A stretch of 64,000 nt of DNA, taken from the NCBI GenBank assembly GCA_036337015.1, contig JAYZEZ010000002.1, positions 124,001-188,000 of the forward strand, written 5' to 3'. A program made the translations under genes and the position numbers. The stretch is from Casp-alpha2 sp036337015 (GTDB lineage Bacteria > Pseudomonadota > Alphaproteobacteria > Rhodospirillales > Casp-alpha2). The notes under the pieces were generated by a model. That model had not been told where the DNA came from, searched no databases, and saw nothing but the letters and a program-made list of their open reading frames with translations. Shown piece after piece: positions 35,047-44,269 of this stretch; positions within the stretch are counted from its first letter, which is position 1; each line of letters begins with the position of its first letter.

Positions 35047-35992
35047 GACTGAAAAGCTCCTTTGAATCTGGCCACGGACTATCTTCCGCAAATTTAACTG
35101 CCTCGGCAATTTTCTTTTCTATATCAATATCAATAGCTTGACGTTTTAAATCTGTGAGCATTTTTGCTGTGGTAGTTAATGGGTCATTTTTCTGCCAAAA
35201 AGTTAGCTCGTCTCGAGAACGATAATCTTCATCATAATCCTCCCCTGGGCCAACGTGTTCGCGCCAACGATACGTCTTACATTCCATAAATTGTGGCCCT
35301 TCGCCTGAGCGAATAGCGTTCAACGCAGCTTTAGCGGTTTGACGAATTGCAAAAACATCGCCATCACTAATTTCATGTGTAGAAATAGAATAAGTGCTAA
35401 CTCTTTCACACAAGGCCTCCTTTGCCCAACGATTAGATAAAGGCGAATGAATGGCAAAACCATTGTTTTCACAAACAAATAAAATCGGCAGATTATGTAG
35501 AGATGCAAAATTTAGTGTTTCTGAAAAAACACCTTCTTCAGTCGCGCCGTCACCAAAAAAACAAACCGTGACCCGACCTAAATTTTCACGTTTTAAGGCA
35601 AGGGCATATCCTGCGGCTACAGGAATAGTTGTTCCAACAACAGCCGACATGCCAAGAACACCCGCTTTCATATCAATGAGGTGCATAGACCCTGCTTTTC
35701 CACCAGCTCCACCCGTACCCTTGCCATAAAGCTCTGCAAACATTTGGTTTAAATTTCCACCCTTTGCAAGGTAGGCAGCATGTCCACGATAGGTTGCCGA
35801 CATAATATCATTTTTTTCAAGGACATCGCATACACCAACCGACACGGATTCCTGTCCAATTGATAGATGAACTGGGCTTTTAATTTTATCCGAAGGATAG
35901 ATGCGGGCTATCTCTTCTTCAGTACGCCTAATTAATCGCAGAGAATAATATACCCTTGCCAGCATTTCCGGATCAGGGCATTTTACGCTCAT
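35030..35992 (-). CDS. TPP-dependent E1 alpha subunit
   Basis: A 320-residue E1-alpha-type dehydrogenase subunit. The TPP motif runs from GDGATEEGVFSETLNFAS to LPILFVCENNGFAIH; HLSIGQESVSVG, ATYRGHAAYLAKGG and GKGTGGAGGKAGSMH are standard. KTYRWREHVGPGEDYD follows near residue 245. ATG at 35992 has GGAAG upstream; a TTG twelve bases earlier is less likely. It is the first gene of the five-gene minus-strand cassette. In polysaccharide and antibiotic clusters such pairs are proposed to attach a pyruvate-derived C2 branch to keto sugars; that is the inference here. Confidence 0.86.
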   Translation of the reverse strand: MSVKCPDPEMLARVYYSLRLIRRTEEEIARIYPSDKIKSPVHLSIGQESVSVGVCDVLEKNDIMSATYRGHAAYLAKGGNLNQMFAELYGKGTGGAGGKAGSMHLIDMKAGVLGMSAVVGTTIPVAAGYALALKRENLGRVTVCFFGDGATEEGVFSETLNFASLHNLPILFVCENNGFAIHSPLSNRWAKEALCERVSTYSISTHEISDGDVFAIRQTAKAALNAIRSGEGPQFMECKTYRWREHVGPGEDYDEDYRSRDELTFWQKNDPLTTTAKMLTDLKRQAIDIDIEKKIAEAVKFAEDSPWPDSKELFSHVYAD

Positions 35993-36184
35993 GAGCACTT
36001 CCAAAGAGGTAAAGTGTATAAATTTGCAATAACGGTTTTAACTTCCTATTTGACAGCAACGCACCAAATTCTAAAGAAGTAATTAAGAAAAAACCTTTAC
36101 CACTTTAGCAATTGGCACGTTATCAGATTTCGTCAGCTTTACAGGCTATACCAAACGTGTTGGTTTTAACAAACCTTAACTCTG

Positions 36185-36937
36185 TTAACGACGTTCGCCA
36201 AACAACCTGAGTAACATCAAAAATAAATTGATAAAGTCAAGATATAGGGTTAGAGCCCCCATAATTGCCTTTTTTGAAGCCGTTTCTGAACCATCAACTT
36301 CTGAATACATATTTTTTATTTTCTGGGTGTCATAAGCTGTCAAACCAACAAAGATTAAAACCCCTAGTACGGATATGACAAAATGCATAGCCGAACTTTG
36401 TAAGAACATATTTACAACACTAGCAATTATAATTCCAATTAGGCCCATAAATAAAAAAGAGCCCAAACCAGACAAGTCTTTCTTGGTTGAATAGCCATAA
36501 AGGCTCATTGCTGCAAAAGTTCCCGCTGCAATAAAAAATACGCGCGCTATTGACGCCCCTGTATATGTTAGAAAAATATTTGATAGCGATAATCCCATTA
36601 CAGCAGCAAACCCCCAGAAAACGGCTTGTGCCGTTGAAGCCTTCATCCTGTTAATACCAAAACTAAGGGCCAGAATAAAACCTAGCGGTGCCAACATAGC
36701 AATCCAAGCTAAGCCTGTTGGTTCAAGATACCCACTAGGTCCAGCAGTATACATCAAACCCGTAATCGCCGGTATATTAGCGGTTACATATGCTATAATA
36801 CCAGTCAGCGCTAGTCCCGATGCCATATAATTATAGATACGCAGCATATACTCGCGAAGACCAGCGTCAATCGTGGTTGTATACGTTTTATCCGCACTCG
36901 TGCGAAGCGAAAATTTCTGGTCTTGTCCAAAAGCCAT
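36185..36937 (-). CDS. Bax inhibitor-1/YccA family membrane protein
   Basis: A 250-residue inner membrane protein with about seven helices starting near residue 33 (YNYMASGLALTGIIAYVTA). GLREYMLRIYNYM and the C-terminal GALTLYLDFINLFLMLLRLF are typical of the BI-1/YbhL group, and TAYDTQKIK with YSEVDG carries the conserved acidic residues of the pH-sensing ion leak. It is probably a calcium or proton leak channel or protease modulator. It stands alone, divergent from the FIST gene. Confidence 0.93.
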   Translation of the reverse strand: MAFGQDQKFSLRTSADKTYTTTIDAGLREYMLRIYNYMASGLALTGIIAYVTANIPAITGLMYTAGPSGYLEPTGLAWIAMLAPLGFILALSFGINRMKASTAQAVFWGFAAVMGLSLSNIFLTYTGASIARVFFIAAGTFAAMSLYGYSTKKDLSGLGSFLFMGLIGIIIASVVNMFLQSSAMHFVISVLGVLIFVGLTAYDTQKIKNMYSEVDGSETASKKAIMGALTLYLDFINLFLMLLRLFGERR

Positions 36938-37086
36938 AAGGAGCTCCTATCGTTTACAGTATGGTGATAAAATTTACTAAGCCTATATATGGCATAAAAC
37001 CAAATATATTCAATAGAGATTTGATATCCTTCGTTGATGAAACTTGTTCCGCAATGTAAAAAGTAGAATAAAAAGAAGGTTGGGAG

Positions 37087-38220
37087 ATGCAATACTTTAA
37101 ATACGCACATTCCGATGCCGAAGATTGGTCTAGTATTGCTAGAGCGCTAGTGCATGGATTAATTAGCGGTGAAAATCTAACCCAAGAACCCGGAGAGGCT
37201 TTATTAGGTGTTTTGTATGTAACTGATCTTATTTCAAATGATATGGATCAAATTCTTTCTCATCTACGCCAAACTACTGGTATAGACGAATGGATAGGAA
37301 CTGTAGGGATTGGTGTTTGTTCAACAGAAGCTGAATCTTTTGATTGTCCCGCAGCCGTAGCAATGGTTGCTAGATTGCCCGAACAAGATTTTTTTGTCTT
37401 TCCTACCATCTTGGACAAAATTGAAGATTTAAATGAAGATACTTTAAAATGGATTGAAACCAAGGCTCCTCCATTTGGAATTATTCATTGTGACCCAAAT
37501 AACCAAAAATCTGCAAAAATTATTGAAGATTTAGGCGGATTTATTTCTGGATTCATAGTTGGTGGTTTCACAGCATCAAGAAGTGGTCAACAGCAAATCG
37601 CTGGAGATATAACTGGCAGCGGTGTTTCAGGTGCCCTTTTTACTTCAAATATAAAAGTTGCTACTGGACTATCTCAAGGCTGCATTCCTGTTGGCTCAGC
37701 ACATGTTGTCTCAGATTGTCTAGATAACGTAATTTTTGGCCTTAATGGAAATAACGCACTGGATGTATTTAAAAACGATATTGGAGAATTGCTAGCGCAT
37801 GATCTCAAAAAAACTTCTGGTTACATCCACGCAGCATTTCCCATAGAGGGCACTGATACAGGAGATTACATTGTTCGTAATTTGATCGGAATTGATACAG
37901 ATCGTGGTTGGTTGGCAGTTAGTGAAAATATACAAGCCGGAGACCGGATAATTTTTGTACGCCGAGACCCAAAAAGCGCTGAAAAAGACCTGATAAAAAT
38001 GCTAAAAAACCTTAAAAACCGTCTGAACAAAGAGCCACGAGGAGGAATTTATTTTTCTTGCATAGCACGCGGGCCAAATTTATTTGGTGATGAAGGTAAA
38101 GAACTATCAATTATTCGAAATTTCATGGGTAATATTCCGCTCGTTGGCTTCTTCGGAAACGGTGAGGTGTCCAACAATCGGGTGTATAATTATACTGGTG
38201 TTTTAACGCTTTTTCTTTAG
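37087..38220 (+). CDS. FIST domain protein
   Basis: A 377-residue protein with FIST_N (about 20-215) and FIST_C (about 225-360) domains, thought to be small-ligand sensory modules. IGTVGIGVCSTEAESFDCP, FIVGGFTASRSGQQQIAG, GVSGALFTSNIKVATGLSQG and SCIARGPNLFGDEGKEL match the family. No kinase, methyl-acceptor or c-di-GMP domain is attached or adjacent. The ligand is unknown; amino acids have been proposed for the family. The ribosome site GGGAG lies about seven bases before the ATG. Confidence 0.85.
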   Translation: MQYFKYAHSDAEDWSSIARALVHGLISGENLTQEPGEALLGVLYVTDLISNDMDQILSHLRQTTGIDEWIGTVGIGVCSTEAESFDCPAAVAMVARLPEQDFFVFPTILDKIEDLNEDTLKWIETKAPPFGIIHCDPNNQKSAKIIEDLGGFISGFIVGGFTASRSGQQQIAGDITGSGVSGALFTSNIKVATGLSQGCIPVGSAHVVSDCLDNVIFGLNGNNALDVFKNDIGELLAHDLKKTSGYIHAAFPIEGTDTGDYIVRNLIGIDTDRGWLAVSENIQAGDRIIFVRRDPKSAEKDLIKMLKNLKNRLNKEPRGGIYFSCIARGPNLFGDEGKELSIIRNFMGNIPLVGFFGNGEVSNNRVYNYTGVLTLFL

Positions 38221-38329
38221 ACAATAAAATTAAATCTTTTAGTGCCTAATTAATGATGGCCTTTGTTTTTGAAATTATACTAAATAAAATACCAAATCTA
38301 AATTAAAACATTCTATTGAAAGTAACGCT

Positions 38330-39373
38330 TTGAAAATAAATAAACTGGGTCGAACTGGAATAAAAGTTAGCCGCATTTGCCTTGGCACCATGACTTATGG
38401 TGAGCAAAACACAAAAATAGAGGCTCATAGACAACTAGATCTAGCCGTTGATCATGGCGTCAACTTTCTTGACACAGCTGAAGCTTATTCCTTCCCTGGT
38501 CGTCGTAAAACGCAAGGGATGTCTGAAAAAATCATTGGGGAATGGTTACTTGCTCGCAATAACAGGGATAAAATAGTTATTGCTACAAAAATTACAGGAC
38601 CAAGCGATCAAAGATCACATATTCGTGGGGGTGAATTAAGCTATTCTCACAAACAAATTTCAGAAGCAGTTGATCTAAGTCTAAAACGTTTAAATACAGA
38701 TTACATAGACCTATATCAGACGCATTGGCCAGAAAGAAAATCTAATTACTTTGGTAAACTTGGTTATTCCCATACCGAGGAAAATGAAAAGATCACACCT
38801 CTAGAAGAACAGCTGGATGCACTTAATCAACAAGTCAAAGCAGGGAAAATTCGAGCCATTGGCGTTTCTAATGAAACCGCCTGGGGATTAATGAAATTTC
38901 TTAATATATCTGAACAAACAGGCTTAACTCGAATAGCAACTATTCAAAACCCTTATAATCTGATTTGCCGCCAATTTGAAGTTGGACTTTCAGAAGTTTC
39001 AATCCGTGAGGATGTAGGTCTTTTAGCCTATTCACCACTTGCATTCGGCGCTTTGACTGGAAAATATTTAAATGGAAATTTACCTGAAAAATCGCGACAT
39101 AAGTTATTTCCACAATTCGTACGCTATTTTAAGCCGGCGGGAATAAAAGCAACTGAATCTTATGTTTTGCTTGCTAAAAAACATGGGCTTGAACCATCGC
39201 AAATGGCACTTGCGTTTGTTAATTCTCAAAAATTTTTAACAGCAAATATAATAGGTGCAACCACTGAAAAACAGCTTATATCCAATTTGAACGCCGAAAA
39301 TATAATTCTATCTGATGAAGTAATAAAAGATATAGACTTAATTCATAAAAGTAATTCCAACCCATCTCCTTAA
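38330..39373 (+). CDS. Aldo/keto reductase, Tas-like
   Basis: A 347-residue NADPH-dependent reductase of the AKR superfamily. The tetrad is seen: Asp and Tyr in NFLDTAEAYSFPGR, Lys in IVIATKITGP and His in DLYQTHWPER. LGRTGIKVSRICLGTMTYGE opens it and VGLLAYSPLAFGALTGKYL is the NADP region. Resemblance to E. coli Tas is clear over the insert KTQGMSEKIIGEWL. The start is TTG at 38330. It may reduce sugar or aldehyde substrates; the physiological one is unknown. Confidence 0.9.
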   Translation: MKINKLGRTGIKVSRICLGTMTYGEQNTKIEAHRQLDLAVDHGVNFLDTAEAYSFPGRRKTQGMSEKIIGEWLLARNNRDKIVIATKITGPSDQRSHIRGGELSYSHKQISEAVDLSLKRLNTDYIDLYQTHWPERKSNYFGKLGYSHTEENEKITPLEEQLDALNQQVKAGKIRAIGVSNETAWGLMKFLNISEQTGLTRIATIQNPYNLICRQFEVGLSEVSIREDVGLLAYSPLAFGALTGKYLNGNLPEKSRHKLFPQFVRYFKPAGIKATESYVLLAKKHGLEPSQMALAFVNSQKFLTANIIGATTEKQLISNLNAENIILSDEVIKDIDLIHKSNSNPSP

Positions 39374-39418
39374 AAATCGACTTAGATCAAATTTGAAATT
39401 TTGAGAAGTTTTTAGTAA

Positions 39419-40288
39419 ATGCAATGTATTACGAATTACAGAGCACGTCTTGGAGAAAGTCCAGTTTGGTCTAAAGAGGACAACTGTATTTATTGGGTGG
39501 ACATTCTTGGCCCCAAACTTCTTTGCACAGATATTTTTACTCAAAAAACAAAACACTGGGACATGCCAAGTCCAGTGGGAATGATTGCCTTACGTGCTAG
39601 TGGTGGACTGATTGTTGCCTTAGAAGACGGCATTTACAGCTTTGATAAAGCAAATAAAAAATTAAGTTTATTATCCTATCTTGAAAAAGATACTTTAGAA
39701 AATCGGGCCAATGACGGTAAATGTGATGCCGAAGGGCGCTTATGGCTAGGCACCATGAATAAAGTTGATGCAACACAGCCAACAGGTGCCTTCTATAGAA
39801 TTAACCCTGACTTAACAACCGAACAGGTTGAATATGGTTTAAGAATACCTAATGGCCTAGCCTGGAATGCAAGCAATACAGTTATGTATCATACTGATAC
39901 TAGGAGTAATATGGTCTACACTTATAACTTTAACCTCGCCACTGGGATCAGATCGGAAAAAAAAGAATTATTTTCTTACAGACGAAATGAAGTGGGTAGT
40001 GTGGATGGTGCAGCCATGGATGTTGAGGGCGGCTACTGGGCAGCTCTTTATGGTGGTGGCAAAATAGTACGCATCATGCCTGACGGTAACATTGAACGAG
40101 AAATACTTTTACCTGTAACTCAACCAACCATGCCCGCTTTTGGTGGACAAGATATGAAAACTATATTTATTACAACTGCTTACCAAAATATAGAAGCAGA
40201 TGATTTGTCATCACAAAATCTTGCCGGCGGGCTACTGTCAGTTCAAACTGATATTCCTGGCCATCCAGTTTATCCCTTTGGTGGTTAA
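39419..40288 (+). CDS. SMP-30/gluconolactonase/LRE family protein
   Basis: A 289-residue six-bladed propeller lactonase. LGESPVWSKEDNCIYWVDI, ENRANDGKCDAEGRLWLGTM, RIPNGLAWNAS and SVDGAAMDVEGGYWAALYG hold the metal ligands Glu, Asn, Asn and Asp of regucalcin-type sugar lactonases. It likely hydrolyses an aldonolactone in the cytoplasm. It lies 45 bases after the aldo/keto reductase, so a small sugar-oxidation operon is possible. Its stop is 15 bases from the convergent kinase gene. Confidence 0.9.
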   Translation: MQCITNYRARLGESPVWSKEDNCIYWVDILGPKLLCTDIFTQKTKHWDMPSPVGMIALRASGGLIVALEDGIYSFDKANKKLSLLSYLEKDTLENRANDGKCDAEGRLWLGTMNKVDATQPTGAFYRINPDLTTEQVEYGLRIPNGLAWNASNTVMYHTDTRSNMVYTYNFNLATGIRSEKKELFSYRRNEVGSVDGAAMDVEGGYWAALYGGGKIVRIMPDGNIEREILLPVTQPTMPAFGGQDMKTIFITTAYQNIEADDLSSQNLAGGLLSVQTDIPGHPVYPFGG

Positions 40289-40303
40289 AAAATATTTTAG
40301 GGT

Positions 40304-41158
40304 TTAAAAACCAAACCGATTTAACGTTCGTTCAACAGAACTAACATATCCCCCACCAAATAACCTAACATGAACGAGTAGGGGATAAAGATTATAAATA
40401 TCGATTCGTTCCTCAAAAAATCCTGGCCGAATATTACAAAGATCGCTATAGCGCTCAAAAAATTCATTGCCGAAAGTATTAAACATAGTAGAAAATGCGA
40501 GTTCAATTTCTGAATCTGCATAATAAATCGCTGGATCTATAAAACCAGAAATTTTTCCATTATAACTCAAAACATTTCCACCCCACATATCACCATGGAT
40601 TAAGGATGGTTTTGCTGAATTATCTAACCAATTCTCAAGATTTTCAGAAAATCTCTCAATGCGACCCATCAATTTTATGGGTAACCGTTTAGCTTCTAAG
40701 CTCTCTCTTGCCATATAAATCAGACGTTGATCACGAAAAAAAGAAACCCAGTTCTCATTTTTTTTATTCGGCTGATATAAGCCACCAATAACTGTTGCAC
40801 AATCAAATCCAAAATGGCTTGCAACTACGCCATGCAACGCTGCTAAAAGTTCGGCAGCATGCTCCTGTGCTGTCCCAGACAATCCGCCGGCAACCTGTAC
40901 CTCACTCATTAACAACAGCTCATCTTCAGCATAAAGAACATCTGGCACTGGTAATCCGCCAGGATTGCGAAGGTACTCTAACATAAAACCTTCTAGTTTT
41001 AGATTTGCTCCTGAATCACCTATCTTAGCAACTACAGTCTGGCCATTATTTAGTATTACTTCACGTACATCTGCTACGCATCCTCCACCCATTGATCGAA
41101 ATTGCACAGGCTCATATCCAGTAATTTCAGTTATAATCTCTTTTAAGGCTTCACTCAT
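40304..41158 (-). CDS. Fructosamine kinase family protein
   Basis: A 284-residue kinase of the FN3K fold that phosphorylates ketoamine adducts on proteins or small molecules so they fall apart. SMGGGCVADVREVIL and VVAKIG form the ATP lobe; LIHGDMWGGNVL is the catalytic loop and GFIDPAIYYADSEIELA the metal-binding DPA. GLPVPDVLYAEDELLLMSEV is also characteristic. It sits next to a low-molecular-weight phosphatase gene, an association common in bacteria for this protein-repair kinase. Confidence 0.92.
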   Translation of the reverse strand: MSEALKEIITEITGYEPVQFRSMGGGCVADVREVILNNGQTVVAKIGDSGANLKLEGFMLEYLRNPGGLPVPDVLYAEDELLLMSEVQVAGGLSGTAQEHAAELLAALHGVVASHFGFDCATVIGGLYQPNKKNENWVSFFRDQRLIYMARESLEAKRLPIKLMGRIERFSENLENWLDNSAKPSLIHGDMWGGNVLSYNGKISGFIDPAIYYADSEIELAFSTMFNTFGNEFFERYSDLCNIRPGFFEERIDIYNLYPLLVHVRLFGGGYVSSVERTLNRFGF

Positions 41159-41176
41159 TATTAAAAACTTACGGTT

Positions 41177-41650
41177 CTATAGGTATCGGTTTCGTATATC
41201 ATCTAGAAGACCTATAGATGCAATTTCAATCATATCAAGAACGTCATCAAAGCCTTTAGCACCACCGTAGTAGGGATCTGGAACATCGGTAATATCAAGA
41301 TTGGGTGCAAATTGTAAAAATTTATGCAAACAATCTTCTTGCCCAACAGGACAAAGCAAGCTTAGTTCGCGATGATTTTTTTGATCCATAGCAACAACAT
41401 AGTCAAAAAGTCGGAAATCTTTTTGTTCAACTGTACGGGCACGCTGTAAAGAAATATCAATTCCACGCAACTTAGCTGCCGAAGTCGCACGCGAATCTGG
41501 CGGTTCTCCAACATGCCATCTACCAATACCAGCAGAATCTATACTAATTTTATCTGAAAGGCCTTCCCGCTCTACCAAGTCTCTAAAAACACCTTCAGCA
41601 GTGGGAGAGCGACAAATGTTTCCAAGACAAACAAAAAGTACATTTATCAA
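41177..41650 (-). CDS. Low-molecular-weight protein-tyrosine-phosphatase family protein
   Basis: A 157-residue LMW-PTP. The P-loop CLGNICRSP (Cys-x5-Arg) lies at residues 8-16 and the general acid Asp in DVPDPYYGG near residue 122. SAGIGRWHVGEPPD is the usual middle motif. It probably acts with the adjacent fructosamine kinase, 18 bases downstream, or on surface-sugar tyrosine kinases. No tyrosine kinase gene is in the window. Confidence 0.93.
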   Translation of the reverse strand: MINVLFVCLGNICRSPTAEGVFRDLVEREGLSDKISIDSAGIGRWHVGEPPDSRATSAAKLRGIDISLQRARTVEQKDFRLFDYVVAMDQKNHRELSLLCPVGQEDCLHKFLQFAPNLDITDVPDPYYGGAKGFDDVLDMIEIASIGLLDDIRNRYL

Positions 41651-41931
41651 GGTACAACTCCAGTTAACAACAAATGAAAAATTAAACTTTTTATTCAGAT
41701 AGAAATAATCCTAAATTTATGGATTTATATTTTTTATTTTTTTACAATACATACAAAAAACTTCTTTAAAAAAACCCGAAATAATAAAAGATATGGGCGT
41801 ATCAACTACAAATACAAATTCTAAATTGAAAAAATTATTTGTGAAATTAAATTTTATGAATAAAAAAACTTTTAATTAATCAATTGTTTTACTGAAATCA
41901 CCTCACCTGTTTTATTTAGGACACCAAAAGT

Positions 41932-42894
41932 ATGGCATTAAATTTAAAGCCTTTGGTTTTAAAAAAGGAAAAACGGGTTTTTTTAGAAGATGTAATTTGG
42001 GGTCTTAGTCAAAATCAAAAACAACTAAATTGTAAATATTTTTATGATGAGCGTGGCTCTAAGCTATTTGATGATATTTGCAACCTTGAGGAATATTATC
42101 CGACAAGAACAGAAATAGCCTTGCTCAATTCATATGGTAAAGAAATTGCTGATTATATTGGTTCGGACATCTGCTTAATAGAATATGGTTGTGGTTCACT
42201 ATTAAAAACAAAAATTTTAATTGATGCCCTTGAACAACCTCGATTGTTCATACCGATAGATATTTCAGAAGAGCACTTACTAAAATCAGCTGAAAATTTA
42301 TCAACCAAATGCAAGGGGCTTAAAATTTTACCTCATGTGGCTGATTTTACTAAAACTATGGACTTGCCAAAGCAGATATATACTGAGGACAATAGATGCG
42401 TGGGTTTTTTCCCTGGATCTACTATTGGCAATTTTAATCATGACGACGCAATTAGCTTCCTAAAAGAAGTTGCAAAAACAGTAGGTAAGGGCGGTGGTCT
42501 TCTTATTGGAGTAGATACAAAGAAGGACACAAAAACTCTTATTAATGCCTACGACGATAAAGCTGGGGTAACTGCCGCCTTTAATCTTAATATAATTAAA
42601 CGAATTAATCATGAACTAGGCGGAAACTTTGACGTGGCTGCTTTTAACCACAAAGTCGTTTATAATAAATTTGAAGGTCGTATTGAACTTTATTTAGAAA
42701 GCCTAAAAAAACAGATGGTACAAATTCAGAATTTTGAGTTTTCATTTAATAAGGGGGAGACCATCCACACAGAAAATTCATATAAATATTATACAGAAGA
42801 GTTTACATCTCTCGCTAAAAACGCTGGTTTTTTCTCCGTTAAGACTTGGGTAGACGAAAATCAATTATTTTCACTCCATTACCTAAAAAATTAG
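41932..42894 (+). CDS. egtD: L-histidine N-alpha-methyltransferase (EgtD-like)
   Basis: A 320-residue SAM enzyme that trimethylates histidine to hercynine, the first step to ergothioneine. KYFYDERGSKLFDDICNLEE and YYPTRTE are the family signature, IEYGCGSLLKTKILIDAL the SAM site, GFFPGSTIGNF a histidine-site motif, and YKYYTEEFTSLAKNAGF the C-terminal one. No EgtB-type sulfoxide synthase adjoins, so later steps must lie elsewhere or differ. The 281-base AT-rich upstream region shows no clear gene. Confidence 0.9.
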   Translation: MALNLKPLVLKKEKRVFLEDVIWGLSQNQKQLNCKYFYDERGSKLFDDICNLEEYYPTRTEIALLNSYGKEIADYIGSDICLIEYGCGSLLKTKILIDALEQPRLFIPIDISEEHLLKSAENLSTKCKGLKILPHVADFTKTMDLPKQIYTEDNRCVGFFPGSTIGNFNHDDAISFLKEVAKTVGKGGGLLIGVDTKKDTKTLINAYDDKAGVTAAFNLNIIKRINHELGGNFDVAAFNHKVVYNKFEGRIELYLESLKKQMVQIQNFEFSFNKGETIHTENSYKYYTEEFTSLAKNAGFFSVKTWVDENQLFSLHYLKN

Positions 42895-42944
42895 GTTTTA
42901 AAAACGTTCACTGAATTAAACGCATAAAAGTTATTTATATAAAT

Positions 42945-44156
42945 TTACTTTTTCTCAATATTTTTTCCAAGTCTTAGCCTTAGAGCATTGAGTTTAATAA
43001 AACCTTCTGCATCAAATTGATTATAAACAGTATCAGATTCAAATGTGGCTGTTTCTTGAGAATATAAGCTTACAGGTGATTTTCGGCCCGTAACTGTGAC
43101 ATTACCTTTATATAATTTTAGTTTTACCGTACCAGTTACATTTTCAGAAGCTTTATCAATGGCAACTTGCATAATTTCTCGCTCAGGGGAAAACCAAAAA
43201 CCGTTATAAATAGTTTCCGCATAACGTGGCATCAATTCATCTTTTAAATGCATTGCACCGCTGTCTAGCGTCAAGCTCTCCATAGCCCGCCGAGCATAAA
43301 ATAATACCGTACCTCCGGGGGTTTCATAAACACCTCTCGATTTCATACCAACAAAGCGGTTTTCAACGATATCTTCTCGCCCAACACCATTATTACCTCC
43401 TAGCTCATTTAATGCTGTTAAAATCGCAGCTGGTGATAATTTTTTTCCATTAACAGCAACTGGATCACCTTTTTTAAATTCTATTTCAACATATGTTGGT
43501 TCATTGGGTGCATCTTCAGGTGCCACTGAACGAGTAAACATTTTTGCATCTGGCTCAATCCAGGGGTCTTCCAGTGCTTTTCCCTCATAACTTATATGCA
43601 AAAGATTAGCATCTGTAGAATAGGGCGCTTCACCTGTATTATCTTTAGGTACAGAAATTTGATTTTTTTGAGCATAATCAATTAATTTGGTACGACTATT
43701 CAAATGCCACTCCCTCCAGGGAGCAATGATTTTTATATTCGGATTCAGGGCATAATAGCCAAGCTCGAATCGCACTTGATCATTACCTTTACCTGTTGCA
43801 CCGTGAGCAACTGCATCAGCGCCTACTTGATCTGCAATTTCAATTTGCCGTTTAGCTATTAAAGGCCTAGCAATGGACGTTCCAAGTAAATAAGTGCCTT
43901 CATAAATTGCATTAGCTCGAAACATTGGGAAAACATAATCCTTAACAAATTCCTCTCGCAAATCTTCAATAAAAATTTCCTTAACACCGAACAATTCTGC
44001 TTTTTCCCGAGCCGACTTCAATTCCTCACCTTGTCCGAGATCTGCTGTAAAAGTAACAACTTCACAATCATAGGTATCAACTAGCCATTTAAGAATAACT
44101 GAGGTGTCGAGGCCTCCAGAATAGGCGAGCACAATTTTTTTTATTTTATCTCTCAT
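42945..44156 (-). CDS. argG: Argininosuccinate synthase
   Basis: A 403-residue enzyme joining citrulline and aspartate with ATP. KIVLAYSGGLDTSVILKWL is the PP-loop; GTSIARPLIAKRQIEIA, AHGATGKGNDQVRFELGYYA and KDNTGEAPYSTDANLLHISY are conserved. Length is standard. It stands alone here, divergent from the DSD1-type gene by 113 bases. No ARG box or attenuator was recognised. Confidence 0.97.
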   Translation of the reverse strand: MRDKIKKIVLAYSGGLDTSVILKWLVDTYDCEVVTFTADLGQGEELKSAREKAELFGVKEIFIEDLREEFVKDYVFPMFRANAIYEGTYLLGTSIARPLIAKRQIEIADQVGADAVAHGATGKGNDQVRFELGYYALNPNIKIIAPWREWHLNSRTKLIDYAQKNQISVPKDNTGEAPYSTDANLLHISYEGKALEDPWIEPDAKMFTRSVAPEDAPNEPTYVEIEFKKGDPVAVNGKKLSPAAILTALNELGGNNGVGREDIVENRFVGMKSRGVYETPGGTVLFYARRAMESLTLDSGAMHLKDELMPRYAETIYNGFWFSPEREIMQVAIDKASENVTGTVKLKLYKGNVTVTGRKSPVSLYSQETATFESDTVYNQFDAEGFIKLNALRLRLGKNIEKK

Positions 44157-44269
44157 AGAACTTAACCTTATGTTTTTATAACACCTATGAATTTATTTTA
44201 TTATGAGAGCGCAGAGTATAGGCAAAACAGATTCTTGAGCAAGAGAAAGGAAGAGCATAAAATCCATAT

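Noticed and set aside
41793..41879. 28-codon plus-strand frame upstream of egtD
   Set aside because: It has no ribosome site or recognisable motif in very AT-rich DNA, so chance is the simplest explanation.
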